Below are positions 35,167 through 43,952 of a stretch of DNA of 64,000 nucleotides, one piece after another. Each line of letters opens with the position of its first letter. The first letter of the stretch is position 1. The stretch covers positions 806,001 through 870,000 of the forward strand of contig NZ_CP017141.1 in the NCBI RefSeq assembly GCF_001721645.1, given 5' to 3'. Under the pieces are notes generated by a model. The model saw only the letters and a list, made by a program, of their open reading frames with translations, was not told the DNA's origin and ran no database searches. The stretch is from Pedobacter steynii. Lineage in GTDB: Bacteria > Bacteroidota > Bacteroidia > Sphingobacteriales > Sphingobacteriaceae. The translations under genes and the position numbers were made by a program.

Positions 35167-35206
35167 ATCAATACATCTAGATATGTAGATATCTAGATGT
35201 ATTGAT
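35167..35206. terminator. Perfect 18-bp-arm hairpin between convergent genes
   Basis: ATCAATACATCTAGATAT pairs perfectly with its complement around GTAG. It lies 6 bp after the M13 peptidase stop and before the stop of the GG-leader peptide gene. The T run after it is weak, so termination is probable but not certain. Confidence 0.6.
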
Positions 35207-35223
35207 TTAAAAATACAGGTTAA

Positions 35224-35427
35224 TTAGTTGTATCGTCCTGGATTATAAGCATCAGTGATGCAGTGCAAAGGCATACTTGCGATAGACTGGATATAAAGTC
35301 CTGTGCTTCTTCTATCTTCAACACATCCACCTCTGTCGTTTGTCCATCTCATTCCTCCATTAATAGATTTAAGATCATCTTTCGACAATTTAATTGCCTT
35401 TCCTTTTAAGCTTTCTAAATTTTTCAT
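35224..35427 (-). CDS. Orphan double-glycine leader peptide (bacteriocin/RiPP-like precursor)
   Basis: A 67-aa peptide (or 69 aa from a second ATG at 35433). The leader MKNLESLKGKAIKLSKDDLK then SINGG ends at Gly24-Gly25 with the spacing seen in peptides cut by C39-peptidase ABC exporters. The 42-residue core begins MRWTNDRGGC and has two cysteines (35 and 56). No maturase or transporter is adjacent. The PCAT exporter about 27 kb away could act in trans. No homologue of the core is recognised. Confidence 0.65.
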   Translation of the reverse strand: MKNLESLKGKAIKLSKDDLKSINGGMRWTNDRGGCVEDRRSTGLYIQSIASMPLHCITDAYNPGRYN

Positions 35428-35584
35428 ACTCATGTTATTTAATTTATTTGTACTTGTTTACTATAAATATAACCAGCATGAATCGCATAGATTCTTAATA
35501 AACCAGAACGGTGAACAATCAATTCATATTCGCCTATATTGATCCCATATTCGTTTTTTGAATAGAGTAGACAATCTCTTTCGC

Positions 35585-35920
35585 TTATTTATATTTTTCC
35601 TGAAGCTTCTTACTCAGCTTGGCCATGATCAATGCTCTTGATTCCGAGATTCTTCTTCTCAGCTCCTCATCCGGCATTACTTCCAAACCTTCCACCCTTA
35701 TCCATTGCCGCTTAGCCATATGTGATGCCTGTTGAATTCCAGGCCGACCTGTGAGTGCATCAAAATCTTCCGGATCGCATTTAACAGAAAAGCTTCCGTC
35801 TTCCAGAGAGATAATCACATACATCTTTTCTTCAATCATGAAGCAAAGATGTCCCCATTTCATCCCCTCGGTAGTACCATTTAAAGTCAGACAATAATCT
35901 CTGAATGTTTCGATATCCAT
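35585..35920 (-). CDS. MmcQ/YjbR family DNA-binding-like protein
   Basis: A 111-aa CyaY-like-fold protein of the MmcQ/YjbR family. It starts MDIETFRDYCLTLNGTTEGM with KWGHLCFMIEEKMYVIISL and ends in an Arg/Lys-rich helix (ELRRRISESRALIMAKLSKK). Conserved positions are the N-terminal CLTLPG-like turn, the CFMI...KMY strand pair, and RQWIRVEG. The biochemical role is not established; DNA binding is the annotated family property. ATG 35920 is chosen over TTG 35929. Confidence 0.88.
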   Translation of the reverse strand: MDIETFRDYCLTLNGTTEGMKWGHLCFMIEEKMYVIISLEDGSFSVKCDPEDFDALTGRPGIQQASHMAKRQWIRVEGLEVMPDEELRRRISESRALIMAKLSKKLQEKYK

Positions 35921-36016
35921 AATGTGCAAATAATTTTAAGCGAATAACCTTTTGGATAAAGGTAAGCCCTGCCCGGCACAATTTAAAAAACATTATCTTG
36001 CGGCTCATCTGTACAA

Positions 36017-36679
36017 ATGAATAAGATAACCATTACTGCCGACGGCTCGAACACCTTATACAACGAAACCATTGGTGAACACTACCATTCCAAACATGGC
36101 GCTTTACAGGAAAGCAAACATGTATTTATTGATGCCGGACTGAAACATGTGGCTACCAACCGGAATGAGATCTCGGTTCTGGAAATCGGGTTTGGCACCG
36201 GGTTGAATTTTTTATTGACACTGGCACATGCAGTACAGGAAAATCTTCAGCTCAGTTATACTGGAATAGAGGCATTTCCATTAGAACCAGCGGAATTGCA
36301 ATCCACCGGCTACCACCAGTATGTTCCTGAAGAAATATGGAATAGTCTGGAAACGCATTACCTCAGCGCGTTAAAAACACCTGTTGAACTGCTGCCTGCA
36401 CAGCATTTATTCATCCCTCATACCACTCTTGATCAATTCCGGACTTCAGCACAGTTTGACCTCATCTATTATGACGCTTTTTCTGTCCAGCACCAACCCG
36501 AAATGTGGTCAGACGAAATCATCGCACATGCCTGTAGTTTCCTTAAACCGGGGGGTACTTTTGTGACCTATGCCATCACCGGAAAACTAAAACGCGCGCT
36601 AAAAGCAAATGAGTTCAGCATTGAAAAGCTTCCCGGAGCACCAGGAAAAAGGGAGATGCTAAGGGGAACAAAAATGTAA
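36017..36679 (+). CDS. mnmD: tRNA 5-methylaminomethyl-2-thiouridine methyltransferase, MnmD
   Basis: A 220-aa SAM-dependent methyltransferase for the last step of mnm5s2U34 formation in tRNA wobble positions. The SAM site is LEIGFGTGLNFLLTLAH (about 60). LIYYDAFSVQHQPEMWSDEI (about 150) and LKPGGTFVTYAITGKLKRAL are the MnmD signatures, and the C-terminus GAPGKREMLRGTK closes the domain. It is the stand-alone methyltransferase form without the MnmC oxidase domain, as usual in Bacteroidota. It is monocistronic between the YjbR gene and an aldo/keto reductase. Confidence 0.92.
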   Translation: MNKITITADGSNTLYNETIGEHYHSKHGALQESKHVFIDAGLKHVATNRNEISVLEIGFGTGLNFLLTLAHAVQENLQLSYTGIEAFPLEPAELQSTGYHQYVPEEIWNSLETHYLSALKTPVELLPAQHLFIPHTTLDQFRTSAQFDLIYYDAFSVQHQPEMWSDEIIAHACSFLKPGGTFVTYAITGKLKRALKANEFSIEKLPGAPGKREMLRGTKM

Positions 36680-36760
36680 AAGTCAGGGAAATGTTTAATT
36701 CCTGCATTTCTTTAGATTTTCCAGTAAGAAGCTAGATATTGTGGAAATATACTGTGAACT

Positions 36761-37711
36761 ATGGAAAAAAGAAAATTAGGAAATTCAGACTTATTTGTAT
36801 ATCCCATCACCTTTGGTGGCAACGTTTTTGGCTGGACAATCGATCAGGCAAAATCATTCGAAATATTAAATGGCTTTACAGAGGCGGGCTTTAACTTTAT
36901 TGATACTGCAAATGTTTATTCCCGCTGGAAACCTGGAAATTCCGGTGGAGAATCGGAGACGATTATTGGTAACTGGCTGCAGGAAAGAAAAAACCGTAGC
37001 CAGGTGATCATTGCAACCAAAACAGGTGCGGATATGGGAGAAGGAAAATCACTGTCCAAAAAGAGCATCCTGGAATCGGTAGACGCCTCTCTGAAAAGAT
37101 TAAAAACAGATTACATCGACCTATATCAGTCTCATTACGATGACCCGGCGACGCCGATTTCTGAGACACTGGAAGCTTATGATGAGCTGATCAAAGCTGG
37201 TAAAATCCGCTGGATCGGCGCTTCAAATTATTCAGCAGCACGCTTAAAAGAATCCTTAGAGACCGCACAGAAGCTCAGTCTCCCAAAATATCAGACCTTC
37301 CAGCCCGAATACAATTTATATTCCCGTGAGGATTATGAAAGGGAGCTGGAACAGGTCGTTACCGAACATCAGCTTGGCGTAATCAATTATTATGCATTGG
37401 CCAGTGGATTTTTAACTGGGAAATACCGTTCTGAGGCTGACTTAAATAAAAGTCAGCGTGGAGGCGGGATCAAAGAATATTTAAACCCCAGAGGACTCAG
37501 AATCTTAAAAGCATTGGATGAAGTATCGGAGCAATACAATGCGGCTCCGGCAAGTGTTGCCCTGGCCTGGCTGATTGCCCGTCCTTCAATCACTGCTCCA
37601 ATTGCCAGCGTAACCAGTCTGAACCAACTTGAAGAATTGAAAAGAGCTGCTGCATTAAAATTAAACATCGAAGATATTGCGATATTAGATCAGGCAAGCG
37701 ACTGGAAATAG
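36761..37711 (+). CDS. Aldo/keto reductase
   Basis: A 316-aa NADPH-dependent aldo/keto reductase with a TIM-barrel fold. The N-terminus MEKRKLGNSDLFVYPITFGG and NFIDTANVYSRWKPGNSGGE contain the catalytic Asp and Tyr; Lys is in VIIATKTGA and His in DYIDLYQSHYDD. The NADPH-binding end has GVINYYALASGFLTGKY and SVALAWLIARPSITAPIA. It is of the general YajO/Tas type; the physiological carbonyl substrate is unknown. A strong terminator follows. Confidence 0.94.
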   Translation: MEKRKLGNSDLFVYPITFGGNVFGWTIDQAKSFEILNGFTEAGFNFIDTANVYSRWKPGNSGGESETIIGNWLQERKNRSQVIIATKTGADMGEGKSLSKKSILESVDASLKRLKTDYIDLYQSHYDDPATPISETLEAYDELIKAGKIRWIGASNYSAARLKESLETAQKLSLPKYQTFQPEYNLYSREDYERELEQVVTEHQLGVINYYALASGFLTGKYRSEADLNKSQRGGGIKEYLNPRGLRILKALDEVSEQYNAAPASVALAWLIARPSITAPIASVTSLNQLEELKRAAALKLNIEDIAILDQASDWK

Positions 37712-37751
37712 GCATTTCGCTTTCTTTAAAAAAAATAAAATATAACTTTTT

Positions 37752-37784
37752 AATGCCCTGCCGAAAAATAATTGGCAGGGCATT
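37752..37784 (+). terminator. Rho-independent terminator after the aldo/keto reductase
   Basis: AATGCCCTGCC pairs perfectly with GGCAGGGCATT around an 11-nt A-rich loop, followed by a short T-rich stretch. Confidence 0.75.
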
Positions 37785-37830
37785 TGTCTTTATGTGTAAA
37801 TTACATTGAATTTAAATCCCGGAATCATCT

Positions 37831-38946
37831 ATGAAGAACCTCTCCTCACAACCCTTCAACACCAAATTGGCGATGGCGCTCTTCTCCATCATCTGTATCG
37901 GATACCTGGCGATTTTAGGCCAGACCCTACTCGCCCCGCTGCTGACCTCATTTCTACTGGCTGTACTTTTATTGCCAATGGCCAACTTTCTGGAGCAAAA
38001 ATGGCGGTTTAAACGCAGTCTGGCATCCATTGTTTCCGTTATCCTGATGATTGCGGTGATTTCAAGCATACTCTACTTTCTGGCCAATCAGCTTACCGAT
38101 TTATGGCAGGACTGGCCATTACTCAAAAAACAGGGAGAGACCTCTTTTCACGACTTACAACATTGGATCTCCTCTACTTTTGGTGTAAATACCCAAAAGC
38201 AGATTGAGTATATCAAAGACGGGGCTTCAAAAGCACTTTCTACCAGCGCCACTGTATTGGGCGCCACTTTGCTGACCCTTTCCTCAACCCTTTTATTCTT
38301 ATTCTTCTTGTTGTTATTCACCTTTTTCCTGCTCAATTACCGTAAGGTATTGTTCAGTTTCCTGACCTCAGTATTCGAAGAAGAGCATACCGAAAAAGTA
38401 GGCGAAATTGTAAGACGTATCCAATACATTATCAAAAAATACATTACCGGGCTATTCTTACAGATGTTCATCGTGACCTTAATGATGATGCTTGTACTTT
38501 GGGCACTGGGCGTAAAATATGCCGTATTATTAGGTCTGATTGCAGGGATATTCAATATCATTCCTTATATCGGAATCTTCAGTGCTTTGCTCATTAGTGT
38601 GCTCATTACCTTTGCAACTGCCGGAGCGGCTAAAGTATTGCTGGTCGTTATTGCCTACGCTGCAGTTCATGCCATAGATGGCAACATTCTGATGCCCCTG
38701 GTGGTTGGCTCTAAGGTTAAAATCAATGCTTTGTTTGCGTTTATAGGTATTGTGGTGGGAGAAATGGTCTGGGGAATTTCCGGGATGTTCCTTTGCATAC
38801 CCTACATGGCGATGCTAAAGATCATTTTTGATCGGGTAGATTCACTTAAGCCATGGGGCATACTCCTTGGTGGCGAAGATAAACCGCATAAAAAGAGAAA
38901 AATTTATAGGATTACCAAGAATATCCAATTGGAAGAACAGGAATAA
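37831..38946 (+). CDS. AI-2E family transporter
   Basis: A 371-aa polytopic protein of the AI-2E (YdjX/TqsA-type) family with about eight hydrophobic segments. The C-terminal half carries the family's AVLLGLIAGIFNIIPYIGIF and DGNILMPLVVGSKVKINALF stretches. Members have been linked to autoinducer-2 export or Na+/H+ transport; neither can be chosen from sequence. A small membrane protein gene follows after 3 bp, and mazG after that, so the three probably form an operon. Confidence 0.9.
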   Translation: MKNLSSQPFNTKLAMALFSIICIGYLAILGQTLLAPLLTSFLLAVLLLPMANFLEQKWRFKRSLASIVSVILMIAVISSILYFLANQLTDLWQDWPLLKKQGETSFHDLQHWISSTFGVNTQKQIEYIKDGASKALSTSATVLGATLLTLSSTLLFLFFLLLFTFFLLNYRKVLFSFLTSVFEEEHTEKVGEIVRRIQYIIKKYITGLFLQMFIVTLMMMLVLWALGVKYAVLLGLIAGIFNIIPYIGIFSALLISVLITFATAGAAKVLLVVIAYAAVHAIDGNILMPLVVGSKVKINALFAFIGIVVGEMVWGISGMFLCIPYMAMLKIIFDRVDSLKPWGILLGGEDKPHKKRKIYRITKNIQLEEQE

Positions 38947-38949
38947 ATC

Positions 38950-39246
38950 ATGCCCGAAACCAGGTCCCCTCATATATTAAGCACTTCAGCCAACCTGCTG
39001 GGCTTATGTTTCATTGTACTCACCTCGATCAAAGTTTCCAAGATGCAGGATGTCACCCTGATTGATGAAACTACTGCCCTGGCGATAATCCTGTTTATGA
39101 CCAGTTGTATCCTTTCCTTTTTATCGATGAGAAAGAAACGGGGAACTAATGACCGACTGGAGAAAACAGCGGACATCATATTTTTATCCGGGCTGATTGT
39201 TCTTTTTTTAACCACAATGATGATTACCTTTAACGTCATAAAATAA
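38950..39246 (+). CDS. Small membrane protein, 98 aa, unknown function
   Basis: A 98-aa protein with three hydrophobic segments (SANLLGLCFIVLTSIKVS, TALAIILFMTSCILSFLSM and IIFLSGLIVLFLTTMMITF) and a basic loop RKKRGTNDRLEK between the second and third. I do not recognise a named family. It lies between the AI-2E protein (3 bp upstream) and mazG (9 bp downstream), so it is likely cotranscribed. Confidence 0.75.
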   Translation: MPETRSPHILSTSANLLGLCFIVLTSIKVSKMQDVTLIDETTALAIILFMTSCILSFLSMRKKRGTNDRLEKTADIIFLSGLIVLFLTTMMITFNVIK

Positions 39247-39255
39247 CACATATCA

Positions 39256-40062
39256 ATGCCCAATCATATCGCCCCCTCTACCGCTTCCGATCCCTCAGCT
39301 GCTTTTCTACGGTTATTAACTGTCCTGGATACCCTTCGTACCGATTGTCCATGGGATAAAAAACAAACGATGGAAAGTCTGCGTCATTTAACCATTGAAG
39401 AGACTTATGAATTGTCTGACGCCATACTTGAAGGGGATCTTGATGAAGTAAAAAAAGAACTTGGAGATGTGATGATGCACCTGGTATTTTATGCCAGGAT
39501 TGCTTCAGAAACCAATGATTTCACCATTGTTGACGTACTGAATGGAGTTTGCGACAAGCTCATCAACAGACACCCCCATATTTATGGAGATGTAGAAGTT
39601 CAGGATGAAAATGATGTGAAACGCAATTGGGAACAAATTAAACTTAAAGAAGGAAACAAATCTGTTTTGGCAGGAGTTCCGGCCGGATTGCCCTCTTTGG
39701 TTAAAGCCAGCCGCATTCAGGAAAAGGCCAGAGGTGTTGGATTTGACTGGGATGACAAAACCCAGGTTTGGGAAAAAGTAGAAGAAGAGCTGGAAGAATT
39801 CAAGAATGAGTTCAATACTACAGATCATACTGCAATAGATGTAGAAAAAGCAGAAGCAGAGTTTGGAGATTTGCTCTTCTCCCTGATTAACTATGCCCGT
39901 TTCATCAATATCAACCCGGAGAACGCATTGGAAAAAACCAATAAAAAGTTCATCAGGAGGTTCCAGTATCTGGAAGCGAAGGCTAAAGAAAATGGTAAAG
40001 CCTTACAAGACATGACCCTTGCTGAAATGGACGTATACTGGAATGAAGCAAAGAAGGTATAA
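39256..40062 (+). CDS. mazG: Nucleoside triphosphate pyrophosphohydrolase MazG
   Basis: A 268-aa cytoplasmic enzyme that hydrolyses NTPs and dNTPs to monophosphates and pyrophosphate. The two MazG domains are clear: LRTDCPWDKKQTMESLRHLT with EETYELSDAI and KKELGDVMMHLVFYARIA, then VEEELEEFKNEF and AEAEFGDLLFSLINYARFI. Both carry the EExxE...ExxD metal-binding pattern. The SRIQEKARGVGFDWDD linker is conserved. It is probably the third gene of the AI-2E operon and converges on the serine hydrolase gene, whose stop is 10 bp away. Confidence 0.95.
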   Translation: MPNHIAPSTASDPSAAFLRLLTVLDTLRTDCPWDKKQTMESLRHLTIEETYELSDAILEGDLDEVKKELGDVMMHLVFYARIASETNDFTIVDVLNGVCDKLINRHPHIYGDVEVQDENDVKRNWEQIKLKEGNKSVLAGVPAGLPSLVKASRIQEKARGVGFDWDDKTQVWEKVEEELEEFKNEFNTTDHTAIDVEKAEAEFGDLLFSLINYARFININPENALEKTNKKFIRRFQYLEAKAKENGKALQDMTLAEMDVYWNEAKKV

Positions 40063-40071
40063 AGAGAATCG

Positions 40072-41541
40072 TTAGTTTTGTTTCATCAGTCTCTCCAGGG
40101 CCCTTTTCCCTCCACCATTATTTGGATTTAAAATCAGCGATTTCTGGTACATTACGATTGCTTCCTGCTTTTGTCCATATTTTAAAAGGGCTTCCCCGTA
40201 ACTATCGTAAGCATTCCAACTGTTTGGATAAAGTTCTGTTGCCAGCTTAAAGATTTTAACCGCTTCTTTTGTTTGTTTATTACTTAACATCCGGTATGCC
40301 CAATCGTTCAGGTCTACTTCTGAAGGATTAAAACCTGTATTTTTCTTTTTCAATTCATGATACACCCCTATTGCATTTTCAAATCCTTTTTCTCTTAATT
40401 TCATTCTTAATGCCGAAATCGGATCATAAGCAGGAATATCAGGATTATAAAACCCGGCAACTTCATCGATAAAATCTTCCGGATATGCACCCGCTAAATT
40501 TGTCAATACCACAATAGCCAGGTCATCATCCGGATAAACAAAAAATGCAGACCGGCCTCCTCCTGTTGCAATGACAGCCCGATGCTTTTGACGCGGTTTT
40601 GCCACCCAGCCCAATGCCCATTGCGTTGGATTACCGTTGTTATAAGTTCCGGTTGTCCAAAGTCTATTTATCGCATCTTTAGTTTTAAGCAGTTTACCGT
40701 TTTGTAAAGCAATCAGCCAATTGGCAATGTCTTCAGCAGTACTATTTAATCCGGAAGCAGTACGTCTAAAGGCCGGAAATTCTGCATAATTGCTGATCAG
40801 TTTATCTTCATTTAACCTTTGCCCGTCGATAAACGAGACATATTTGTAAGTTGGTGTCATGTGCGGAATCACATCTCTTGAATCTGCAAAAACAGTCCTT
40901 TTCATATCTGCTGCTTTAAATTGTCTTTCACTGAAAACCTGCTCAAATGGCTTAGCACTAATTTTATCAATTATTTTACCCAACAGGGCATAGTTTGTCT
41001 GGTTATAACTAAACTGTTCACCGGTATTAAACTCCATGGGCATAGTTTTAACTTTCGCCCATAATGCCTCCTCATTTGCAAATCCTGTAAGTCCGTTTGT
41101 GGCGGGATTTAAAAGCTGAAGTAAATTGGGTAATCCTGAAACATGAGTTAACAGCTGCCGGACTTTTATAGGCTTCCAATTGACAGGTAAGCTGTCCAAA
41201 TAGAGCGAAACCGGAGCATTGAGGTCGATCTTCCCATCCTCTACCAATTGCATCATCGCTATACCAGTAAATGCCTTTGTGCAAGAATTGATTGCAAATA
41301 TATTTTGATTGTCTACAGGTATAGAATCCTGAATATTACCTATACCATAAGATTTCAGCAGCACAATTTTGCCTTTACTTACCACTGCCAGTTGAAGTCC
41401 GGGGATACGTTTTGTTTTCATTTCCTGCCTGATAAACGAGTCCACTCCTTCTTCTTGTGCCAACAACAAAACTGGAGTTCCAGCTAAGAATAGGAGTATT
41501 CCGGAAATGTGGAGAAGGTATTTTATGACGTTATTTTTCAT
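40072..41541 (-). CDS. Serine hydrolase (class C beta-lactamase-like) with C-terminal TPR
   Basis: A 489-aa exported protein. The signal peptide runs through LLHISGILLFLAGTPVLLLAQ. The penicillin-binding/beta-lactamase class C domain (about 35-350) has the SxxK motif in NSCTKAFTGIAMM and a Tyr-containing element in FSYNQTNYALLGKI; the KTG-equivalent is TGGGRSAFF. The last 110 residues form two TPR-type repeats (EAVKIFKLATELYPNSWNAY, then GQKQEAIVMYQKSLILNPNN). Such proteins act as peptidases or esterases rather than beta-lactamases. The substrate is unknown. Confidence 0.9.
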   Translation of the reverse strand: MKNNVIKYLLHISGILLFLAGTPVLLLAQEEGVDSFIRQEMKTKRIPGLQLAVVSKGKIVLLKSYGIGNIQDSIPVDNQNIFAINSCTKAFTGIAMMQLVEDGKIDLNAPVSLYLDSLPVNWKPIKVRQLLTHVSGLPNLLQLLNPATNGLTGFANEEALWAKVKTMPMEFNTGEQFSYNQTNYALLGKIIDKISAKPFEQVFSERQFKAADMKRTVFADSRDVIPHMTPTYKYVSFIDGQRLNEDKLISNYAEFPAFRRTASGLNSTAEDIANWLIALQNGKLLKTKDAINRLWTTGTYNNGNPTQWALGWVAKPRQKHRAVIATGGGRSAFFVYPDDDLAIVVLTNLAGAYPEDFIDEVAGFYNPDIPAYDPISALRMKLREKGFENAIGVYHELKKKNTGFNPSEVDLNDWAYRMLSNKQTKEAVKIFKLATELYPNSWNAYDSYGEALLKYGQKQEAIVMYQKSLILNPNNGGGKRALERLMKQN

Positions 41542-41915
41542 CAGAATATATTTGTTTTTTTGGCGGTCATGAAGCTATCATGATCGTTTTATTATTCATT
41601 GATATTTATAGTTTTCATGAGCTCGGTTCAATCGTGATGTGATCTGTAACCTCATGATGGTTCATTTAAGATTTTTCTTAGATTTTAGACGGTAATTTAA
41701 TCCCAGAGTTTAATTAAAAATCCGAACTTCAACATTCATCATTTTCTCATTCTTCGGAATTTTTGTCCGCATGCAATAACCTTAATTTGAGGCACATATA
41801 TTGAATCGGGAAATCTGAGGCATCAACAAACAAAAAATGTCTTCGTTATATGCTGTAAAAGTCCTATATTATAATTAAAATTAGGTTTTAAACTCAGCTC
41901 CTAATCCATAAACAT
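41542..41915. other. AT-rich intergenic region, no gene seen
   Basis: This divergent region serves as promoter space for the serine hydrolase (minus) and MaoC (plus) genes. It contains several TCATGA/ATCATGAT-like short palindromes around 41568-41660 but no ORF, RNA or clear TAnnTTTG element near either start. Confidence 0.4.
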
Positions 41916-42374
41916 ATGTTAATAATTAATAATTTCGAAGAGTATCAATCCCATTTAGGTAAAGAATTAGGTGTTTCAAACTGGCATAAAATAGACCAGG
42001 AACAGATCAATAAATTCGCTGATGCAACCTTAGATCATCAGTGGATACACACCGATAAAGAAAGAGCTGAAAATGAAGGTCCATTTAAAGCGACTATTGC
42101 ACACGGTTATTTAACGCTATCGCTAATTCCATATTTATGGAAGCAGATTGCCGATGTTCGCAATATCAAAATGGAAATCAACTATGGTATAGAGAGTTTC
42201 AAATTTGGTCAGGCCGTTGTCGTAGACAGCGAGGTTCAGCTAAAAGCTAAACTTATGTCGATCGCAAACCTGAGAGGAGTAACCAAAGTTACGATTGAAG
42301 CCACGCTGGTAATTAAAGATCAGCCAAAGCCGGCATATGTTGGTAATGTGGTATTCCTGTATCATTTTATATAG
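41916..42374 (+). CDS. MaoC-family (R)-specific enoyl-CoA hydratase-like protein
   Basis: A 152-aa single-hotdog dehydratase. The hydratase motif is well preserved: INKFADATLDHQWIHTDKER with the catalytic Asp and His, followed by GPFKATIAHGYLTLSLIPYL. It is expected to hydrate enoyl-CoA to (R)-3-hydroxyacyl-CoA; a different acyl thioester is possible. It converges on the alpha/beta hydrolase gene with 2 bp between stops. Confidence 0.93.
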   Translation: MLIINNFEEYQSHLGKELGVSNWHKIDQEQINKFADATLDHQWIHTDKERAENEGPFKATIAHGYLTLSLIPYLWKQIADVRNIKMEINYGIESFKFGQAVVVDSEVQLKAKLMSIANLRGVTKVTIEATLVIKDQPKPAYVGNVVFLYHFI

Positions 42375-42376
42375 GG

Positions 42377-43216
42377 TCATCTTTCGATTTCCTTTAGCAG
42401 GAGCTCCCAAATGTTAGCTCTTGATTTTTCCTGAAAGATTCCGAAATGCCCTATTTGATCCATACCGAAATCAGCTGGGGTCAGGTGCAGTCGTTTAACC
42501 CTGGCCGCACTATATTTTGCAGTTATCCAGTCTACGTTTTTTACGGGTGCAAAGGGGTCATCAGCTATACTGAATGAAGTTAATTGCGCAGATATATTTT
42601 TAAAATACAGGTCCTGTTCCGGAATATCACCAAAAAGATAATCCGGATCCAGGCACCATTTACACCATTGTCTGGCAACATTTTTAGGCAGATTTTCCAT
42701 ACCCGTAATTTTCTTGGAAGGCAGATACCCAAAAATATAAAGCAACATGGGAAACCCAATATTCCAGTTGGTCCACATGCGGTATTTTCTAAAACCAGTC
42801 CAGAATCTCCAGTATCCTGTTTGGGCAGCCATAAGAATAATCTTCCTGGCTTCCGCAGCAGATTTTGACAGACCAATTAATTGTCCCCCTATACTGTGTC
42901 CCAGTAAGTTGATAGTCGCTCCCGGATAATGCTCCTTTGCATATCTCATCACCGCTTCCAGATCTGTTGCTCCCCAGTCAGATGCGTTAACATCATTTCT
43001 TTTGATGGGGCCATTTAAAGAGTTTCCGATTCCGGAATAGTCGAACGTCATTACCGTTATTCCATTGTTAGCAATGAATTCAGAAAATTTCCGGTAATAA
43101 GATTGCTTTACCCCCGTTGCAGAAGAGATCACAAGCACCGTATGGTTGTCTTTAGCTTCAAAAATGCTTCCGGTAATAAAATACCCTTTACCTGTCTTAA
43201 TTTGTACAGTACTCAT
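42377..43216 (-). CDS. Alpha/beta fold hydrolase
   Basis: A 279-aa cytoplasmic serine hydrolase. The nucleophile elbow is NLLGHSIGGQL (GxSxG), preceded by MTFDYSGIGNSLNGP. Later elements are SIADDPFAPVKNVDW (acid) and DQIGHFGIFQ (His). The central lid FRKYRMWTNWNIGFPMLLYI is typical of serine aminopeptidase/hydrolase YheT-like proteins. ATG 43216 is chosen over an in-frame GTG 30 nt upstream. A CAAAAGTA (TACTTTTG on the minus strand) about 48 nt upstream is a likely promoter element shared in the divergent region with the sigma factor gene. Confidence 0.88.
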   Translation of the reverse strand: MSTVQIKTGKGYFITGSIFEAKDNHTVLVISSATGVKQSYYRKFSEFIANNGITVMTFDYSGIGNSLNGPIKRNDVNASDWGATDLEAVMRYAKEHYPGATINLLGHSIGGQLIGLSKSAAEARKIILMAAQTGYWRFWTGFRKYRMWTNWNIGFPMLLYIFGYLPSKKITGMENLPKNVARQWCKWCLDPDYLFGDIPEQDLYFKNISAQLTSFSIADDPFAPVKNVDWITAKYSAARVKRLHLTPADFGMDQIGHFGIFQEKSRANIWELLLKEIER

Positions 43217-43263
43217 ATCTAAAGATGCTTTATTACTGTGTCCCACCTATCTTTTATTTTGAT

Positions 43264-43271
43264 CAAAAGTA
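43264..43271 (-). promoter_or_regulatory. -7 element (TACTTTTG, minus strand)
   Basis: On the minus strand TACTTTTG lies 47 nt upstream of the alpha/beta hydrolase ATG, within the divergent region toward the sigma factor gene. Confidence 0.4.
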
Positions 43272-43302
43272 ATATTTATGTACGTTAGTACAACCAAACA
43301 AA

Positions 43303-43866
43303 ATGTCCTACAAACTCCATAATGACCAGGAATTAACAGATTTACTGAAGTCCGATGACAGGCTGGCGTATGCTGAAATTTACAAGCGCTATCACGCTGC
43401 CTTATACATCCATGCTTTTAAAAGACTTCAGTTAAGAGAAGAGTGCAGAGACCTGGTGCATGAGCTTTTTACCACTCTATGGATCAAACGTCAGGAGATT
43501 ACCTTTAAAACCACCCTATCCGGCTACCTTTATACTTCAGTCAGAAACAAAATATTTGACCTTCTTGCCAGACAGAAATTAAAAACATCTTATACCCAAT
43601 CCATTCAGCAATTTGCGGAAACCGGACTTGTGACCACAGATCACCTGGCCCGTCAAAACCAACTCAAAACACTTATAGATCAGGAAATCGCAAACCTCCC
43701 TGAACGCACCCGTCAGATATTTGAACTGAGCAGAAAGAGATTCCTTAGTCACCAGGAAATTGCAAAAGAATTGAACATCTCTGAACAGACTGTGAAAACC
43801 ACCGTAAACAACGCGCTAAGGGTATTGCGCATTAAGTTTGGTTCCATGCTCTTCCTTTCTTTATAA
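43303..43866 (+). CDS. ECF-type RNA polymerase sigma factor (PUL 2)
   Basis: A 187-aa ECF sigma factor of the FecI type used by PULs. Region 2: YAEIYKRYHAALYIHAFKRL followed by EECRDLVHELFTTLWIKRQE; region 4: SHQEIAKELNISEQTVKTTV followed by NNALRVLRIK. The FecR partner gene follows about 85 bp downstream, and then susC and susD, giving the canonical order. It would be freed by the receptor's STN domain through FecR when the glycan is bound. Confidence 0.94.
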   Translation: MSYKLHNDQELTDLLKSDDRLAYAEIYKRYHAALYIHAFKRLQLREECRDLVHELFTTLWIKRQEITFKTTLSGYLYTSVRNKIFDLLARQKLKTSYTQSIQQFAETGLVTTDHLARQNQLKTLIDQEIANLPERTRQIFELSRKRFLSHQEIAKELNISEQTVKTTVNNALRVLRIKFGSMLFLSL

Positions 43867-43952
43867 TTTTTTTTAATTCCTTTACCCCCAAGGCCAATCT
43901 GCTTCGTCTTTAATCTTTGAATGCGGGAGGTACGCTCCTTCCCTACCCAATA

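Noticed and set aside
40072..41541. True beta-lactamase resistance gene
   Set aside because: The protein is a class C-like serine hydrolase with TPR repeats; motifs and length fit peptidase/esterase relatives better.
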